DNA of 64,000 nt from Geminocystis herdmanii PCC 6308 (GCF_000332235.1 NZ_CM001775.1:1704230-1768229), one strand, 5' to 3'; positions 45,249 through 54,441 are shown, counted from the stretch's first letter. The notes: generated from the sequence alone by a model not told the origin. Numbers and translations: made by a program.

Positions 45249-45941
45249 TTAAGTAAGATTCTGAGTGATTCTGCCACAACTCCAAAATTGTGCATAATAA
45301 TTACGGCTAACTTGATCATCGAGAGGAAACTCTGGTTTAATAAAATTAATAGCAATACCATTATTACCAATTTCCTTACCCGAACTATGAATGTATTGAT
45401 TATCACCTAAATATAAAGCAACATGGGTAACTCGTTGTTTGCCAAAAAAGATTAAATCTCCTGCTTTTAATTCGGTAATAGGGATTTTAGTAGCAAAGTT
45501 TTCTTGTTGATAAGAGTCTCTAGGAATCCAAACCCCGACACTAGCAAAAGCAGATTGTATTAAACCCGAACAATCGTAATTCGGAGCTACTGTACCTCCC
45601 CAAAGATAGTAATTAGGAGTATTCATTGCCTGATAGGTAAATTCAATAATTTGCGGTATTAAATCAGCAATTTTTGCTTCTGATATTGCATGAGAAATAT
45701 AAGGATTTTCCGCTGGTTTTAAGTAAGTTAAATCTTCCACTGAAAGCCATGCTATGTAATTATCTTCACATAAACAAATCTCGATCGAGCCTTCAATAAT
45801 CGAGGAAGAAATCACTTTTAACTGTCTTCCTTGTGCCATTTGGGTTGCTAATTCTTCACTGTTTGGTTTAGCATATAAATTAATATTTTTTGTGGCTAAA
45901 TATTCTCCAGATTTAGAAGGTGGTAAAAACTCTAAATTCAT
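45249..45941 (-). CDS. NlpC/P60 peptidase with SH3-like domain
   Basis: 230 residues. An N-terminal SH3-like segment (about 10-75; ATKNINLYAKPNSEELATQMAQG) precedes a C40 peptidase domain. The catalytic Cys is Cys124 in YDCSGLIQSAF, the His is His173 in VTHVALYLGD, and the third polar residue is in NQYIHSSG. These enzymes cut within peptidoglycan stem peptides (gamma-D-glutamyl-diamino acid bond). There is no clear signal peptide, so export is uncertain; similar cyanobacterial enzymes act in wall recycling or septal remodelling. Confidence 0.88.
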   Translation of the reverse strand: MNLEFLPPSKSGEYLATKNINLYAKPNSEELATQMAQGRQLKVISSSIIEGSIEICLCEDNYIAWLSVEDLTYLKPAENPYISHAISEAKIADLIPQIIEFTYQAMNTPNYYLWGGTVAPNYDCSGLIQSAFASVGVWIPRDSYQQENFATKIPITELKAGDLIFFGKQRVTHVALYLGDNQYIHSSGKEIGNNGIAINFIKPEFPLDDQVSRNYYAQFWSCGRITQNLT

Positions 45942-46000
45942 ATTTATTAAGGTTATTTATGAGGTAATAATGCTTAGGAATTAATGATTGACTTTTAGTC

Positions 46001-46537
46001 TTAACTCAGCAAATTATTTTTGATACTTTTTACCCAACGAAAATCAGCATTTTTAATAACAGTATTCTCAAAGTTATTTAAAACTAAATTTGCTTTAATT
46101 AAATGGGTATTAATCAGTTGAGCATTCGTAAAATTACTTTTTAATATTAACGCTTCTCCTAATTCTGTTTCGTAGAAAATAGCGTTACTTAAATCAGATT
46201 CTACGATCGTGCTATGATTAAGATTAGCTTCACTCAAGTTCGATCGACTTAAAAAAGTATTAAGTAATATTGCATTTCTTAAATTAGCTAACCGTAAATT
46301 AGCACCAATCAAATTAGTTTTCGTTAAGTCAGCATTGCTTAAATCAGCAAATCGTAAATTAGCACCGATAAAATTCGCCTCCGTCAAGTTACAATTACTT
46401 AGATTAATCCCTTCCAGATTATAACTACTAAAACTCATCCCCGAAAGATCGATCGAAACATCCTGATTATAGAATCGCCATTGATTCCATTTGTCCACAT
46501 TTTTGATTAAATTTCCCCAGTATTCCTGATTATCCAT
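46001..46537 (-). CDS. Pentapeptide-repeat protein
   Basis: 178 residues from ATG 46537 (MDNQEYWGNLIKNVDKWNQW), chosen because GAGGAGGAG lies 8 nt upstream. The frame also runs to 46585, which would overlap ccmP. Almost the entire protein after residue 30 consists of A(N/D)Lxx repeats with a Phe/Leu core (LTEANFIGANLRFADL...). Without the leader or spacers seen in the 24 kb and 31 kb proteins, it is a separate lineage. Probably co-transcribed with ccmP, 31 bp upstream. Confidence 0.8.
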   Translation of the reverse strand: MDNQEYWGNLIKNVDKWNQWRFYNQDVSIDLSGMSFSSYNLEGINLSNCNLTEANFIGANLRFADLSNADLTKTNLIGANLRLANLRNAILLNTFLSRSNLSEANLNHSTIVESDLSNAIFYETELGEALILKSNFTNAQLINTHLIKANLVLNNFENTVIKNADFRWVKSIKNNLLS

Positions 46538-46568
46538 CGATTTCTCCTCCTCAAAAATTATTAAATTA

Positions 46569-47207
46569 TTACTCTTTAATTTCATCCCCTAAAATCCTTC
46601 CCCCCACATTAGCGATAGCCTCCAAAGCCGCCGCCGCACCAGCTTTAATATCCCTTTCCGCGCCTCCTAAATATACCCTACCAAAACTCCCCACCGCTTG
46701 AACTGATAGAATATTAATTAAAGCCGATTTTTCCGCCTCATTGGCAGCCAATGCCGCATAAGCCGCAGGTTTTACTTCTAAAACGTATAACGTCTCCCCC
46801 GCTAACAACATTTGCCCACGACGATTACGGTTAATAATTTGTGCTTGATAAGGATCAATATTACGAATAATTTGACTAGAGACTACTTCAGGTTTTAAAC
46901 AATCTTTTTCACTCACCCCCAAAGCATCTAAAATAGCTTTTCCTGCGGTTTTCGTTTCCCCTTGATTACTAGAATGAATCTCTAACAAACCATAAAGCCT
47001 TTCTACAAATTGAACTCCGGGACGTACGACAGCAGATTTCAAGGCTATATCGGTAATGCGATTAATTTCGATACCCGGAGAAATCTCAATCCAGAGAGAA
47101 GCATCCCCCGGCAATGGTAAAAAACCTAATGCAACCGTACCAATATAGGAAGCGTGTTGAGGTTGTAATCTATCTAAATAAACGTAACTTCGGAGTTCAA
47201 CACTCAT
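46569..47207 (-). CDS. ccmP: Carboxysome shell protein CcmP (tandem BMC domains)
   Basis: 212 residues. [50 protein letters not shown] matches CcmP of beta-cyanobacteria closely as I recall it. The two halves are BMC domains (about 1-100 and 105-210); the second has [38 protein letters not shown]. CcmP trimers stack and form a gated pore thought to pass larger metabolites such as RuBP. As in other beta-cyanobacteria it is not inside a ccm operon. Confidence 0.93.
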   Translation of the reverse strand: MSVELRSYVYLDRLQPQHASYIGTVALGFLPLPGDASLWIEISPGIEINRITDIALKSAVVRPGVQFVERLYGLLEIHSSNQGETKTAGKAILDALGVSEKDCLKPEVVSSQIIRNIDPYQAQIINRNRRGQMLLAGETLYVLEVKPAAYAALAANEAEKSALINILSVQAVGSFGRVYLGGAERDIKAGAAAALEAIANVGGRILGDEIKE

Positions 47208-47283
47208 GTTTGAATATTTTTAGAGGTAAAATGATAAAATCAAAGGCAAATTATACCATTTAACCGTACCTGAGTTTGATGCA

Positions 47284-47400
47284 AGACTTCACCTCAAGGT
47301 AAAGAATCAGAAACAGCATTATATAATCGAGAATCGACAATTCATAATTCCACACTAAAACGATTAGCTAAAGTTAAATAATGAGCATCATAAGGATAGA
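47284..47400 (-). pseudogene. Remnant of a VapC-like PIN toxin gene
   Basis: The reverse strand reads PYDAHYLTLANRFSVEL, stop, IVDSRLYNAVSDSLP, stop. This is the C-terminal part of a typical VapC (YDAxYLALAExLxxELWTADxRLYNAV), with TGG changed to TGA and no start region. It lies next to the YgiT-type gene. Confidence 0.6.
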
Positions 47401-47417
47401 AATTTCTATAATTTATT

Positions 47418-47648
47418 TTAGGATGCAAATTTTGCTACAAGTATATTTTTAGCAACAGAGATTGATGTTTTCTGTTGTTTAATAGCCTCAATTTTTTTCA
47501 TGGTTTCAGCCGTAAAATAACTTTCTCCACAATCTGGACAACTTATTAAAGGTATATTTTCAATAACAAAAAGTTCTTCATCATTACCATAACTGCGAGA
47601 AATATAACGAATTTTAGCTTTTTTTGAATCACAAAGATCACATTTCAT
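47418..47648 (-). CDS. YgiT-type zinc-finger antitoxin-like protein
   Basis: 76 residues. Two CxxC pairs, in MKCDLCDSKK and ISCPDCGESYF, make the YgiT/MqsA N-terminal zinc finger. The short C-terminus (EAIKQQKTSISVAKNIL) lacks the DNA-binding helix-turn-helix of MqsA. Fifteen bp after the DUF4258 gene, forming a presumptive toxin-antitoxin pair. Confidence 0.82.
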   Translation of the reverse strand: MKCDLCDSKKAKIRYISRSYGNDEELFVIENIPLISCPDCGESYFTAETMKKIEAIKQQKTSISVAKNILVAKFAS

Positions 47649-47662
47649 AATAATAATATTTT

Positions 47663-47944
47663 TTATAGTGCATATACTGTAATGATAACAATTTTATCTG
47701 TCAAACTAAATTTGACAATAGTTTCGATCATTTCATTGTCAAGGCTATAACCACGAATACGATACTTATACTCTCCTGTTATTTTATCAGGTTGACGCTC
47801 GACAATTTTCCCTGTTTTAATCCCATTTTCTACATCATAAATACTTAAATAATCATTGCTTATTTCTTCTTCAGCATGAATAGTAACAACATAATCTAAA
47901 GTTTGAATTTTTGATTTAATTTTCTTTAAAATTTCTTCGTACAT
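47663..47944 (-). CDS. DUF4258 toxin-like protein
   Basis: 93 residues from ATG 47944 (MYEEILKKIKSKIQ). The frame continues to 47998, but that extension is unsupported. VVTIHAEEEISNDYLSIYDVENGIKTGKIVERQ is the DUF4258 core, followed by GEYKYRIRGYSLDNEMIETIVKF. DUF4258 proteins resemble RelE/MqsR-fold RNases and are commonly paired with YgiT zinc-finger proteins. First gene of the pair, so it is translated before the antitoxin. Confidence 0.82.
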   Translation of the reverse strand: MYEEILKKIKSKIQTLDYVVTIHAEEEISNDYLSIYDVENGIKTGKIVERQPDKITGEYKYRIRGYSLDNEMIETIVKFSLTDKIVIITVYAL

Positions 47945-48010
47945 GATTAATTTTTTCCCAATATAAAAGGGTAAGAAAACCCGATATATAATGTTCAATA
48001 AAAGAAAAAT

Positions 48011-48038
48011 TGTTCTCTTACTTTGAGTATAATAAATT
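48011..48038. repeat. Solitary end of a GGCTCTTCTAC-family MITE
   Basis: GTTCTCTTACTTTGAGTATA followed by ATAAATTA matches the right ends (reverse complement) of copies A and B. No opposite end was found nearby. Probably a truncated copy. Confidence 0.55.
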
Positions 48039-48180
48039 ATTTCTGATCAAATTATTCCTGTACTAAGTACCTCCCCGTTTAACTTTTTGGGCAAACTCTA
48101 AGTAAAAATGCCCTATCTAAGCTAAATTAGTAAAATAATCGACATTTTTAACGTTATATTAATTGAGCTTAAACTGCATT

Positions 48181-49653
48181 ATGGAAATTAAAATTAGCAA
48201 TATTTCTAAATTGAATTGGAGTGGTGACGCTTTAGCCATCGGATTTTTTGCCGACAAAGTAGAATTGACGGGGGATTTAAAATTATTAGATCAAAAATTA
48301 GATGGTACTATTAGTGAATTAATTGCTGAAACTGAGTTTAAAGGCAAATCTGGTACTACTTCGATCGAGCGTATAGGTGGCAAAAATGCTCTGCGCAAAA
48401 TTATTTTAGTCGGTTTAGGTAAAGAAGAAGACCTCACCCTCGACTCTTTTCGTCAAGCAGGAGGAAGCATCGCTAGGGTAGCAAAACAAGCTAAGTTAAA
48501 AACCTTGTCGATCGCCCTTAACCATGATGGTTATGATAATGAGATACTTGCCCAAGTCATCAGCGAAGGAGTAATTTTAGCTTTACATCAAGACAACCGT
48601 TTCAAATCCGACACAGAAAATCAAAAAATCACCCTTGAAACGATAGAATTATTAGACTTACCTGCCTCTCCTCAAGCCATCGAAAAAGCGGAAAAAATTG
48701 CATCAGGAGTCATTTTAGCCAGAGAATTAGTCAACGCTCCTGCTAATGCCCTCAATCCTGTTACTATGGCAGAAATGGCTGAAAATTTAGCCTCAGAATA
48801 CGGTTTAGAATTAACCATTTTAGAACAAGAAGACTGCGAAAAATTGGGCATGGGTGCATTTTTAGGGGTAGCCAAAGCCTCCGATTTACCCCCGAAATTT
48901 ATCCATCTCGTCTATAAACCTCAAAACACTCCTAAACGCAAATTGGCAATAGTTGGTAAGGGTTTAACCTTCGATTCTGGTGGTTTAAACCTCAAGGTTA
49001 GTGGTAGCGGAATTGAAACCATGAAAATGGACATGGGAGGGGCGGCGGCGACTTTTGGCGCGGCGAAGGCGATCGCACAGTTGAAACCAGATGTAGAAAT
49101 TCACTTTATCAGTGCCGTCACCGAAAACATGATTAGCGGTAAAGCAATGCACCCCGGAGACATTTTAATCGCCTCCAATGACAAAACGATCGAAGTCAAC
49201 AACACCGATGCAGAAGGACGTTTAACCCTCGCTGATGCCCTTGTTTACACAGATAAATTAGGAGTTGATGCCATGGTGGATTTAGCAACCTTAACGGGGG
49301 CTTGTATCGTGGCTTTAGGTAACGACATCGCAGGATTATGGACATCTGACGATGATTTAGCGACTCAGTTAAAAGCCTCCGCCCAAACCGCAGGAGAAAA
49401 ATTCTGGCAAATGCCCTTAGAAACCAAGTATTTTGAACAAATGAAGTCTTCGATCGCAGACATGAAAAATACAGGAAGTCGTGCAGGAGGCTCAATTACC
49501 GCCGCCCTATTCTTACAACAATTTGTCAAAGATACCCCCTGGGCGCATTTAGACATAGCTGGACCTGTTTGGGCGGAAAAACCTACCGCTATTGATAACG
49601 AAGGAGGCACTGGTTTCGCTGTGCGCACTCTTGTCAACTGGGCGTTAAGTTAA
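48181..49653 (+). CDS. pepA: Leucyl aminopeptidase (M17)
   Basis: 490 residues from ATG 48181 ([15 protein letters not shown]); an upstream TTG at 48163 is less likely. The M17 C-terminal catalytic domain has [13 protein letters not shown] with the metal-binding Asp and Lys, the [17 protein letters not shown] signature, and [13 protein letters not shown] near the end. It forms a hexameric, di-metal cytosolic exopeptidase releasing N-terminal residues. In cyanobacteria it may also handle Cys-Gly or other dipeptide turnover. Confidence 0.95.
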   Translation: MEIKISNISKLNWSGDALAIGFFADKVELTGDLKLLDQKLDGTISELIAETEFKGKSGTTSIERIGGKNALRKIILVGLGKEEDLTLDSFRQAGGSIARVAKQAKLKTLSIALNHDGYDNEILAQVISEGVILALHQDNRFKSDTENQKITLETIELLDLPASPQAIEKAEKIASGVILARELVNAPANALNPVTMAEMAENLASEYGLELTILEQEDCEKLGMGAFLGVAKASDLPPKFIHLVYKPQNTPKRKLAIVGKGLTFDSGGLNLKVSGSGIETMKMDMGGAAATFGAAKAIAQLKPDVEIHFISAVTENMISGKAMHPGDILIASNDKTIEVNNTDAEGRLTLADALVYTDKLGVDAMVDLATLTGACIVALGNDIAGLWTSDDDLATQLKASAQTAGEKFWQMPLETKYFEQMKSSIADMKNTGSRAGGSITAALFLQQFVKDTPWAHLDIAGPVWAEKPTAIDNEGGTGFAVRTLVNWALS

Positions 49654-49682
49654 AAAAAATTTATTCCTTTATACAAATGTAG

Positions 49683-49699
49683 GGTGGGCATTGCCCACC
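49683..49699 (+). terminator. Hairpin GGTGGGCA/TGCCCACC after pepA
   Basis: Perfect 8-bp stem, 29 bp after the pepA stop, without a T-run. An inverted copy follows atpA at 62727-62743, so it is a dispersed repeat that could serve as terminator. Confidence 0.55.
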
Positions 49700-49898
49700 A
49701 ACCACCACTGAATGAATGGGTGACGCTCCATACACTCACATTCGTAGAGTGTAGGCTTCAAGCGGAAATTATCCTTCTTGAACTTCCATCGTGGTACTCC
49801 TTCTTTCCCACTACGGCATTTTATAGTGAGGAACACGCCCAGCCCCACTATAAGAGTCATTATACCACGTCACTGGCGAGAAGCCATCACTACAAACA
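49700..49898. other. Structured, comparatively GC-rich non-coding segment
   Basis: About 200 bp between pepA and the convergent methyltransferase gene with no credible ORF. It contains an 8-bp hairpin TTATAGTG / CACTATAA (49821-49853) and ends in a GTTTGTAGTGATGGCTTCTCGCC-like palindrome, reading on the reverse strand at 49873-49895. It may be an end of a lost insertion sequence or a 3' UTR structure. Confidence 0.4.
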
Positions 49899-50843
49899 TT
49901 ATTTTGAGTCATTTTTAATGGCTTTAAACATCCCAAATCGACAAAGCCCACTACCAAACGCCAAGCGCATTAACAAAATAGTGGGAATTTCTCGCACGGA
50001 TTTAATCAAACCTGATACTCCAAACTTAACTAATCCTGCGGGTTTGGCGATGCCTTGCCAGATGGAATCTAACCACGAAGGAAGGGTTTGTGGTGTCCAA
50101 TCATCGGTAATTACTTCCCCTTTGGTTAATCCTGTTTCGGCTAAAAGTTCCGCAAAGCCTTCTATACTGGAAAAGGCAGGATGTGACCATTGGTCTAATA
50201 ATTGTTTCATAACGGGTTTTTCCCAAAAATTTAAGGGTATAGTTCGATCGTCCCTTTGATTCCAGTCAGCGACAACTAGAATACCATTAGGTTTAAGCAC
50301 TCGCATTAATTCCTTAGCAAATAAGGCTTTATCTTCCATATGTGGACCCGCCTCAACAGTCCATACCACATCAAAACTATTGTCAGAAAAAGACAAAGAT
50401 AAGGCGTTATCTACTTGAAATTTTGCATTTATATCAGGAGGAGTTAATTCCGTTGCCCTTTGCACTTGTTGAGGGCTAATGGTAATACCTGTAACAGAAA
50501 AACCATAGTCTTTTGCTAAGATGCGACTACTGCCCCCAATACCACAACCCACATCTAAAACCGTTGTACCCGAAGGCAACTTATCTAAGCCTCCCCATTT
50601 CACCATTTCATGGACAAAATCCGCCTTAGCTTGTAAAAAGTCTTTTTTGCGAGGTGGTAAACCATAATACCCTAAGTGAATATGCTCCCCCCAATAAAAT
50701 TCTAAGATACCGTCTTGAGTCCATTCATCATAGGAAGTGGCTACAGAATCTGTAGTTTGATAACGGCGAGGAGTTAATAAATAGATGATAATTCCTGTGA
50801 CGGTTAGCAAAAAAAAACCCTCTAGGGGTAATAAAATATTCAT
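49899..50843 (-). CDS. MPBQ/MSBQ methyltransferase (tocopherol/plastoquinone pathway)
   Basis: 314 residues. One N-terminal membrane helix (about 3-24) is followed by a class I SAM methyltransferase domain: TVLDVGCGIGGSSRILAKDYGF is motif I, VDNALSLSFSDNSFDVVWTVEAGPHM and LKPNGILVVADWNQR complete the fold. It closely matches the Synechocystis sll0418 type as I recall it (ESVATSYDEWTQDGILEFYWGEH-like start and the PTILLMRLAFGSGLCRFGMFK end). It methylates 2-methyl-6-phytyl/solanesyl-benzoquinol at the thylakoid or inner envelope. Confidence 0.92.
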   Translation of the reverse strand: MNILLPLEGFFLLTVTGIIIYLLTPRRYQTTDSVATSYDEWTQDGILEFYWGEHIHLGYYGLPPRKKDFLQAKADFVHEMVKWGGLDKLPSGTTVLDVGCGIGGSSRILAKDYGFSVTGITISPQQVQRATELTPPDINAKFQVDNALSLSFSDNSFDVVWTVEAGPHMEDKALFAKELMRVLKPNGILVVADWNQRDDRTIPLNFWEKPVMKQLLDQWSHPAFSSIEGFAELLAETGLTKGEVITDDWTPQTLPSWLDSIWQGIAKPAGLVKFGVSGLIKSVREIPTILLMRLAFGSGLCRFGMFKAIKNDSK

Positions 50844-50875
50844 TTTTGTATCAATTTAATAAATTTATCGAGAAA

Positions 50876-50945
50876 TGGCTAAAGCCACCACTACAAACTT
50901 AACTTTATATTTGTTTTTGTTTGTAGTAAGGGTTTTAACCCTTTT
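50876..50945. repeat. Pair of opposed GTTTGTAGT-family palindromes
   Basis: ATGGCTAAAGCCACCACTAC in one direction and GTTTGTAGTAAGGGTTTTAA plus CCCTT in the other, separated by about 25 bp. It lies between ndhM and the methyltransferase gene, both minus strand. Confidence 0.75.
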
Positions 50946-51306
50946 AACTTAACTGATATTTACCTTCGGATTCTGGTGCATCAACCCTAGGTAAACCCAT
51001 ACTATAATTAAGCACTCTAGCGTTAAGGTTATAGCTAATTTCTCCTTTATTTAAGAGGTTACGAATTAATACTTCTAAATCTGAACCGATACGGCGTAAG
51101 TTATAATCGGTTAAGTCTTCTCCGCTATAACTCTCGACTAAATCATCAAATTTACGATAAACTTTTTGTAATGCAACTTCTTCCCAATTAAACTCATTAT
51201 CAGGATCAACATCAAGGGTTAATACTTGGTTGGAGGGAATCAATTCGTTATTTTTGATTTCTGCGGTATAAATTCTAATATGACGAGTGGTACATTTGAT
51301 AAACAT
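50944..51306 (-). CDS. ndhM: NAD(P)H-quinone oxidoreductase subunit M
   Basis: 120 residues, normal length. MFIKCTTRHIRIYTAEIKNNELIPSNQVLTLDVDPDNEFNWEE and YRKFDDLVESYSGEDLTDYNLRRIGSDLE, ending NYSMGLPRV, are diagnostic for NdhM, an oxygenic-photosynthesis-specific peripheral subunit of NDH-1. NDH-1 serves respiration, cyclic electron flow and CO2 uptake. The stop is 100 bp upstream of the methyltransferase start; both run on the minus strand. Confidence 0.96.
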   Translation of the reverse strand: MFIKCTTRHIRIYTAEIKNNELIPSNQVLTLDVDPDNEFNWEEVALQKVYRKFDDLVESYSGEDLTDYNLRRIGSDLEVLIRNLLNKGEISYNLNARVLNYSMGLPRVDAPESEGKYQLS

Positions 51307-51374
51307 AGTTCGATCGAGCCGTATTATTAGTTCAATTATGACAATATCATTTTAGCTGTTAATTAGTCTCTTTT

Positions 51375-52223
51375 TTAAAAGATTGCTGGAAGATTAATAA
51401 GTAATAAAGTTGTTATCAACAATACCATTAAACCTGCAACACTTCCGAGGGGTTGATCTTTTTTGCCGATTAACCAACTTTTTACCTCTGGATTGTAGGT
51501 ATATAAATTAAAGGTATCCACGGAAGCCAAAATAAATACCCATCCCCCATGAAGTCCGATAGATAGTGCGATCGTATAATTGTTGAGGATACGAGCGTAA
51601 AAAAGCACTAAACCCATGAGAAATAATCCGGGTAACTGAGGTAATGTATTTTTTTGTTCCCAAATTAAGTGTAACAATGCAAAGATAGCACTAGAAATGA
51701 TGGCAGTCCATAACCAAGAAAAATCGACTTCGAGAAAATGAACAAAAATGCCCCGAAATACTAATTCTTCGATCGAACTAATAAAAAGACTGATAAATAA
51801 AAGTAAGGGCAAATTAGCCCAGAGATTAGGAGTATTATCATCAGGAAGCTGAAACTTTAACCATCCTGCTAACAACTGAACTCCATCCACTAAAAGAATA
51901 GATAAAATACCCAAACCATAGCCTAATAGGATAGACTTAAAAAAGCTACCTTGAAAAATCAATCCTATTTTTGCGATGGGAATGTCCTCTACCTTTAATA
52001 ATGCCCAAGTCAGAATCGGCAATAAAGAGTAGAGGGAGATAATAAAAGTTAGTTTTTGTGTGTTGGAAATTGGTGCGGCTATTTGCCATTTAACTAACCT
52101 TGCGAGGGGAATTGCGATGGGAAACCAGATAACCGCCCATATTATCAAGAATAAAATAATTTTTATCATTGAATGGGAATTATTAAAAAAAGCAATTACT
52201 GAGTCACCTGCAATATTTACCAT
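51375..52223 (-). CDS. CPBP-family intramembrane glutamic endopeptidase
   Basis: 282 residues, eight predicted helices. The CPBP (Abi/Rce1-like) motif is EELVFRG in helix 4-5, with the later His motifs FALLHLIWEQ and GLHGGWVFILA. Members in bacteria are often immunity or protein-processing proteases. The first 18 residues may be leader; ATG 52169 (MIKIILFLIIW) is a second possible start. Substrate unknown. Confidence 0.85.
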   Translation of the reverse strand: MVNIAGDSVIAFFNNSHSMIKIILFLIIWAVIWFPIAIPLARLVKWQIAAPISNTQKLTFIISLYSLLPILTWALLKVEDIPIAKIGLIFQGSFFKSILLGYGLGILSILLVDGVQLLAGWLKFQLPDDNTPNLWANLPLLLFISLFISSIEELVFRGIFVHFLEVDFSWLWTAIISSAIFALLHLIWEQKNTLPQLPGLFLMGLVLFYARILNNYTIALSIGLHGGWVFILASVDTFNLYTYNPEVKSWLIGKKDQPLGSVAGLMVLLITTLLLINLPAIF

Positions 52224-52323
52224 TATTATTTACAAGGTTAATTGTGGGAGAAATACAAATTTTCTCGTCCTTTCTAAGAGTTAATTTTCAATCATTACTA
52301 TTCATTAATCTGAATATTAACGA

Positions 52324-52719
52324 TTATTCTTCGTCCTCAAAATCTACTCCATCTTCCCCTACTTGTTTTAGATGAATGTGCTTGTAACCTAATTTGATTT
52401 CAAATTCATCCCCTGATTCTAATCCCATTTTTTGAGTATAACTAGAACCGATGACAATTTGACCATTACGGTGAACACTAACACGAAAAGTAGCTTCTCT
52501 ACCTCTTCCATCTTTTGTTCTTTCTGGATCGAGAGGAACACCTTTTGCGGCTAAAACGGCATCATAAAATTCCGTTAAATTCACTCTTTCTTTACCATTT
52601 TTTCCTAGGGTATAATAACCACAGGCTTTTGCTCTTTGACGACGAGGAATAGCGGATAACTCTTTTACTTTTTGTAATAAGGATTTTCCCACTAAAGGAG
52701 TTGGTGTTTCTGCACTCAT
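52324..52719 (-). CDS. cyAbrB-type transcriptional regulator
   Basis: 131 residues. AbrB-like DNA-binding domain at the C-terminal half (RVSVHRNGQIVIGSSYTQKMGLESGDEFEIKLGYKHIHLKQV) and a cyanobacteria-specific N-terminal half (PLVGKSLLQKVKELSAIPRRQRAKACGYY). cyAbrB proteins regulate carbon-nitrogen balance genes and are abundant nucleoid-associated regulators. There are two paralogs in most strains; I cannot tell which this is. Divergent from sdhB. Confidence 0.9.
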   Translation of the reverse strand: MSAETPTPLVGKSLLQKVKELSAIPRRQRAKACGYYTLGKNGKERVNLTEFYDAVLAAKGVPLDPERTKDGRGREATFRVSVHRNGQIVIGSSYTQKMGLESGDEFEIKLGYKHIHLKQVGEDGVDFEDEE

Positions 52720-53042
52720 ATTTTATTTTTTACCTTTATTGTTATTTTATTTCTTACGATAATTTATCATAACAAAAAATGATCATTAAATCATCTTTTT
52801 TACAAAAAAAAATTGATCAATATTATTAATATACCTTAGTAAGTTAAGTTTTTATCTAAACTGAACAGAAAAAAAATACTTGATCATTGTTATTTTTTAG
52901 GGATGATAGTTAAATAAGAGTATCAAAATAAAATAAGATGATAATTTATTTGGTTTTACAAAACTTAAGGAAATTTTCCTTGTCAGTTATAAATTAACCG
53001 ATGACAATAGAGATAATTTAATCAATAATTTACAAAGTTCCT
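52720..53042. other. Divergent promoter region between cyAbrB and sdhB
   Basis: Very AT-rich (runs of A and T near 52800-52815). No repeat or ORF seen. Must hold promoters for both genes, but no reliable -35/-10 could be assigned. Confidence 0.5.
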
Positions 53043-54023
53043 ATGAAAGTTTCCTTTAAAATTCTCCGTCAAAATGCTAATTTATCTCCTCAATTTCAGT
53101 CCTACACTTTAGATGTTAATCCCACTAGCACCATTTTAGACTGTTTAAATCAGATTAAATGGGAAGTTGATGGTAGTTTGACCTATCGTAAAAATTGTCG
53201 CAATACTATCTGTGGAAGTTGTGCCATGAAAATCAATGGTCGATCGAGTTTAGCCTGTAAAGAAAATGTAGCTGGTGAATTAAAAAAAATTAATGCCTCT
53301 GGGGGGGAATCTATCCCAGAAATTGTCATTTCTCCTCTGAATAATTTACCTGTAATTAAAGATTTAGTGGTGGATATGACTAATTTTTGGCAAGATTTAG
53401 AATCGATCGAACCTTATATTAGTACTAATGCGAGACAAGTTCCCGAAAAAGAATTTTTACAAACCCCTCAAGAAAGAGAATTATTAGAACAAACGGGTAA
53501 TTGTATTATGTGTGGTGCTTGTTATTCTGAATGTAACGCCAAAGAAGTTAATCCAGAATTTGCAGGACCTCATGCCTTAGCAAAAAGTTATCGTTGGTTA
53601 ACGGATTCGAGGGATAGCAATTCCGAACACAGACTAGAACAATATAATAGTGTCGATCGAGGAGTATGGGGGTGTACTCGTTGTTTGATGTGCAATGAAG
53701 TTTGTCCCATGGATGTTGCTCCTTTAGATCAAATTAGTAAAATTAAAGGAGAAATTCTTGCCCAAAAAGATATTAACGATAGTCGAGCGGTGCGTCATCG
53801 TAAAGTATTAATCGATTTAGTTAAAGATGGCGGTTGGATTGATGAACGTAAATTTGGTTTAATGGTCATGGGGAATTATTTTCGAGATATAAAAGGCTTA
53901 TTAAGTATCATGCCTTTAGGCTTACGGCTGTTATCTTCAGGTAAATTTCCTGTTTCTTTCGAGCCGTCAGAAGGTACTACAGAAGTTCGATCGATCATTT
54001 CCGCCGTTCAAATTAGTAAATAA
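53043..54023 (+). CDS. sdhB: Succinate dehydrogenase/fumarate reductase iron-sulfur subunit
   Basis: 326 residues. The N-terminal ferredoxin domain has CRNTICGSCAMKINGRSSLAC for the 2Fe-2S cluster. The C-terminal domain has CIMCGACYSEC for a 4Fe-4S cluster and CTRCLMCNEVCP for the 3Fe-4S or third cluster. It passes electrons from SdhA flavin to quinone at the thylakoid or plasma membrane. It is longer than the E. coli subunit by about 85 residues at the C-terminus, as in other cyanobacteria. SdhA is encoded elsewhere. Confidence 0.93.
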   Translation: MKVSFKILRQNANLSPQFQSYTLDVNPTSTILDCLNQIKWEVDGSLTYRKNCRNTICGSCAMKINGRSSLACKENVAGELKKINASGGESIPEIVISPLNNLPVIKDLVVDMTNFWQDLESIEPYISTNARQVPEKEFLQTPQERELLEQTGNCIMCGACYSECNAKEVNPEFAGPHALAKSYRWLTDSRDSNSEHRLEQYNSVDRGVWGCTRCLMCNEVCPMDVAPLDQISKIKGEILAQKDINDSRAVRHRKVLIDLVKDGGWIDERKFGLMVMGNYFRDIKGLLSIMPLGLRLLSSGKFPVSFEPSEGTTEVRSIISAVQISK

Positions 54024-54054
54024 TAGATGATCAATAACAGAACTTAGGTAAAAA

Positions 54055-54441
54055 ATGTTATCCACCATAGAAAGAATCAAATTATCAAAGAAAGGAAAAG
54101 ATCAATTAGTGAAACTCAAACGAATCACTAAAGTTGACAACTGGAATGTATTATGTCGTTGGGCATTTTGTCGATCGTTAGCAGAAATTCATAAACCAGC
54201 ACCCTATCCCATTCCCGCCGATAGTAATTTAGAAATGAGTTGGCAAACCTTCGGCGGTGATTTAGCTGATATTTTGTTTCTAGCTTTAAAACATAGATGC
54301 GTTCAAGACGGTTTTGATACAAGTCCAGAAACTCTCAATAATCAATTTAGGCTACATCTTCATCGAGGTATCGGTTATCTGGTGGGTAATCCCAATCTAT
54401 CAAAACTAGAAGACTTATTAGAATTAGAAATTCGTGATTGA
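54055..54441 (+). CDS. dndE: DndE-family protein (DNA phosphorothioation) without dndBCD
   Basis: 128 residues. IERIKLSKKGKDQLVKLKRITKVDNWNVLCRWAFCRSLAE and SNLEMSWQTFGGDLADILFLALKHRC match the DndE family, the small DNA-nick-binding subunit of the DndBCDE phosphorothioation machinery. No dndA, B, C or D is found near it. It starts 31 bp after sdhB, so it is transcribed with it. It may belong to a remote dnd locus or have another role. Confidence 0.85.
   Translation: MLSTIERIKLSKKGKDQLVKLKRITKVDNWNVLCRWAFCRSLAEIHKPAPYPIPADSNLEMSWQTFGGDLADILFLALKHRCVQDGFDTSPETLNNQFRLHLHRGIGYLVGNPNLSKLEDLLELEIRD

Noticed and set aside
49684-50259. Plus-strand 191-residue ORF
   Set aside because: Antisense to the well-supported MPBQ/MSBQ methyltransferase, begins in palindromic non-coding DNA and has no recognisable domain.
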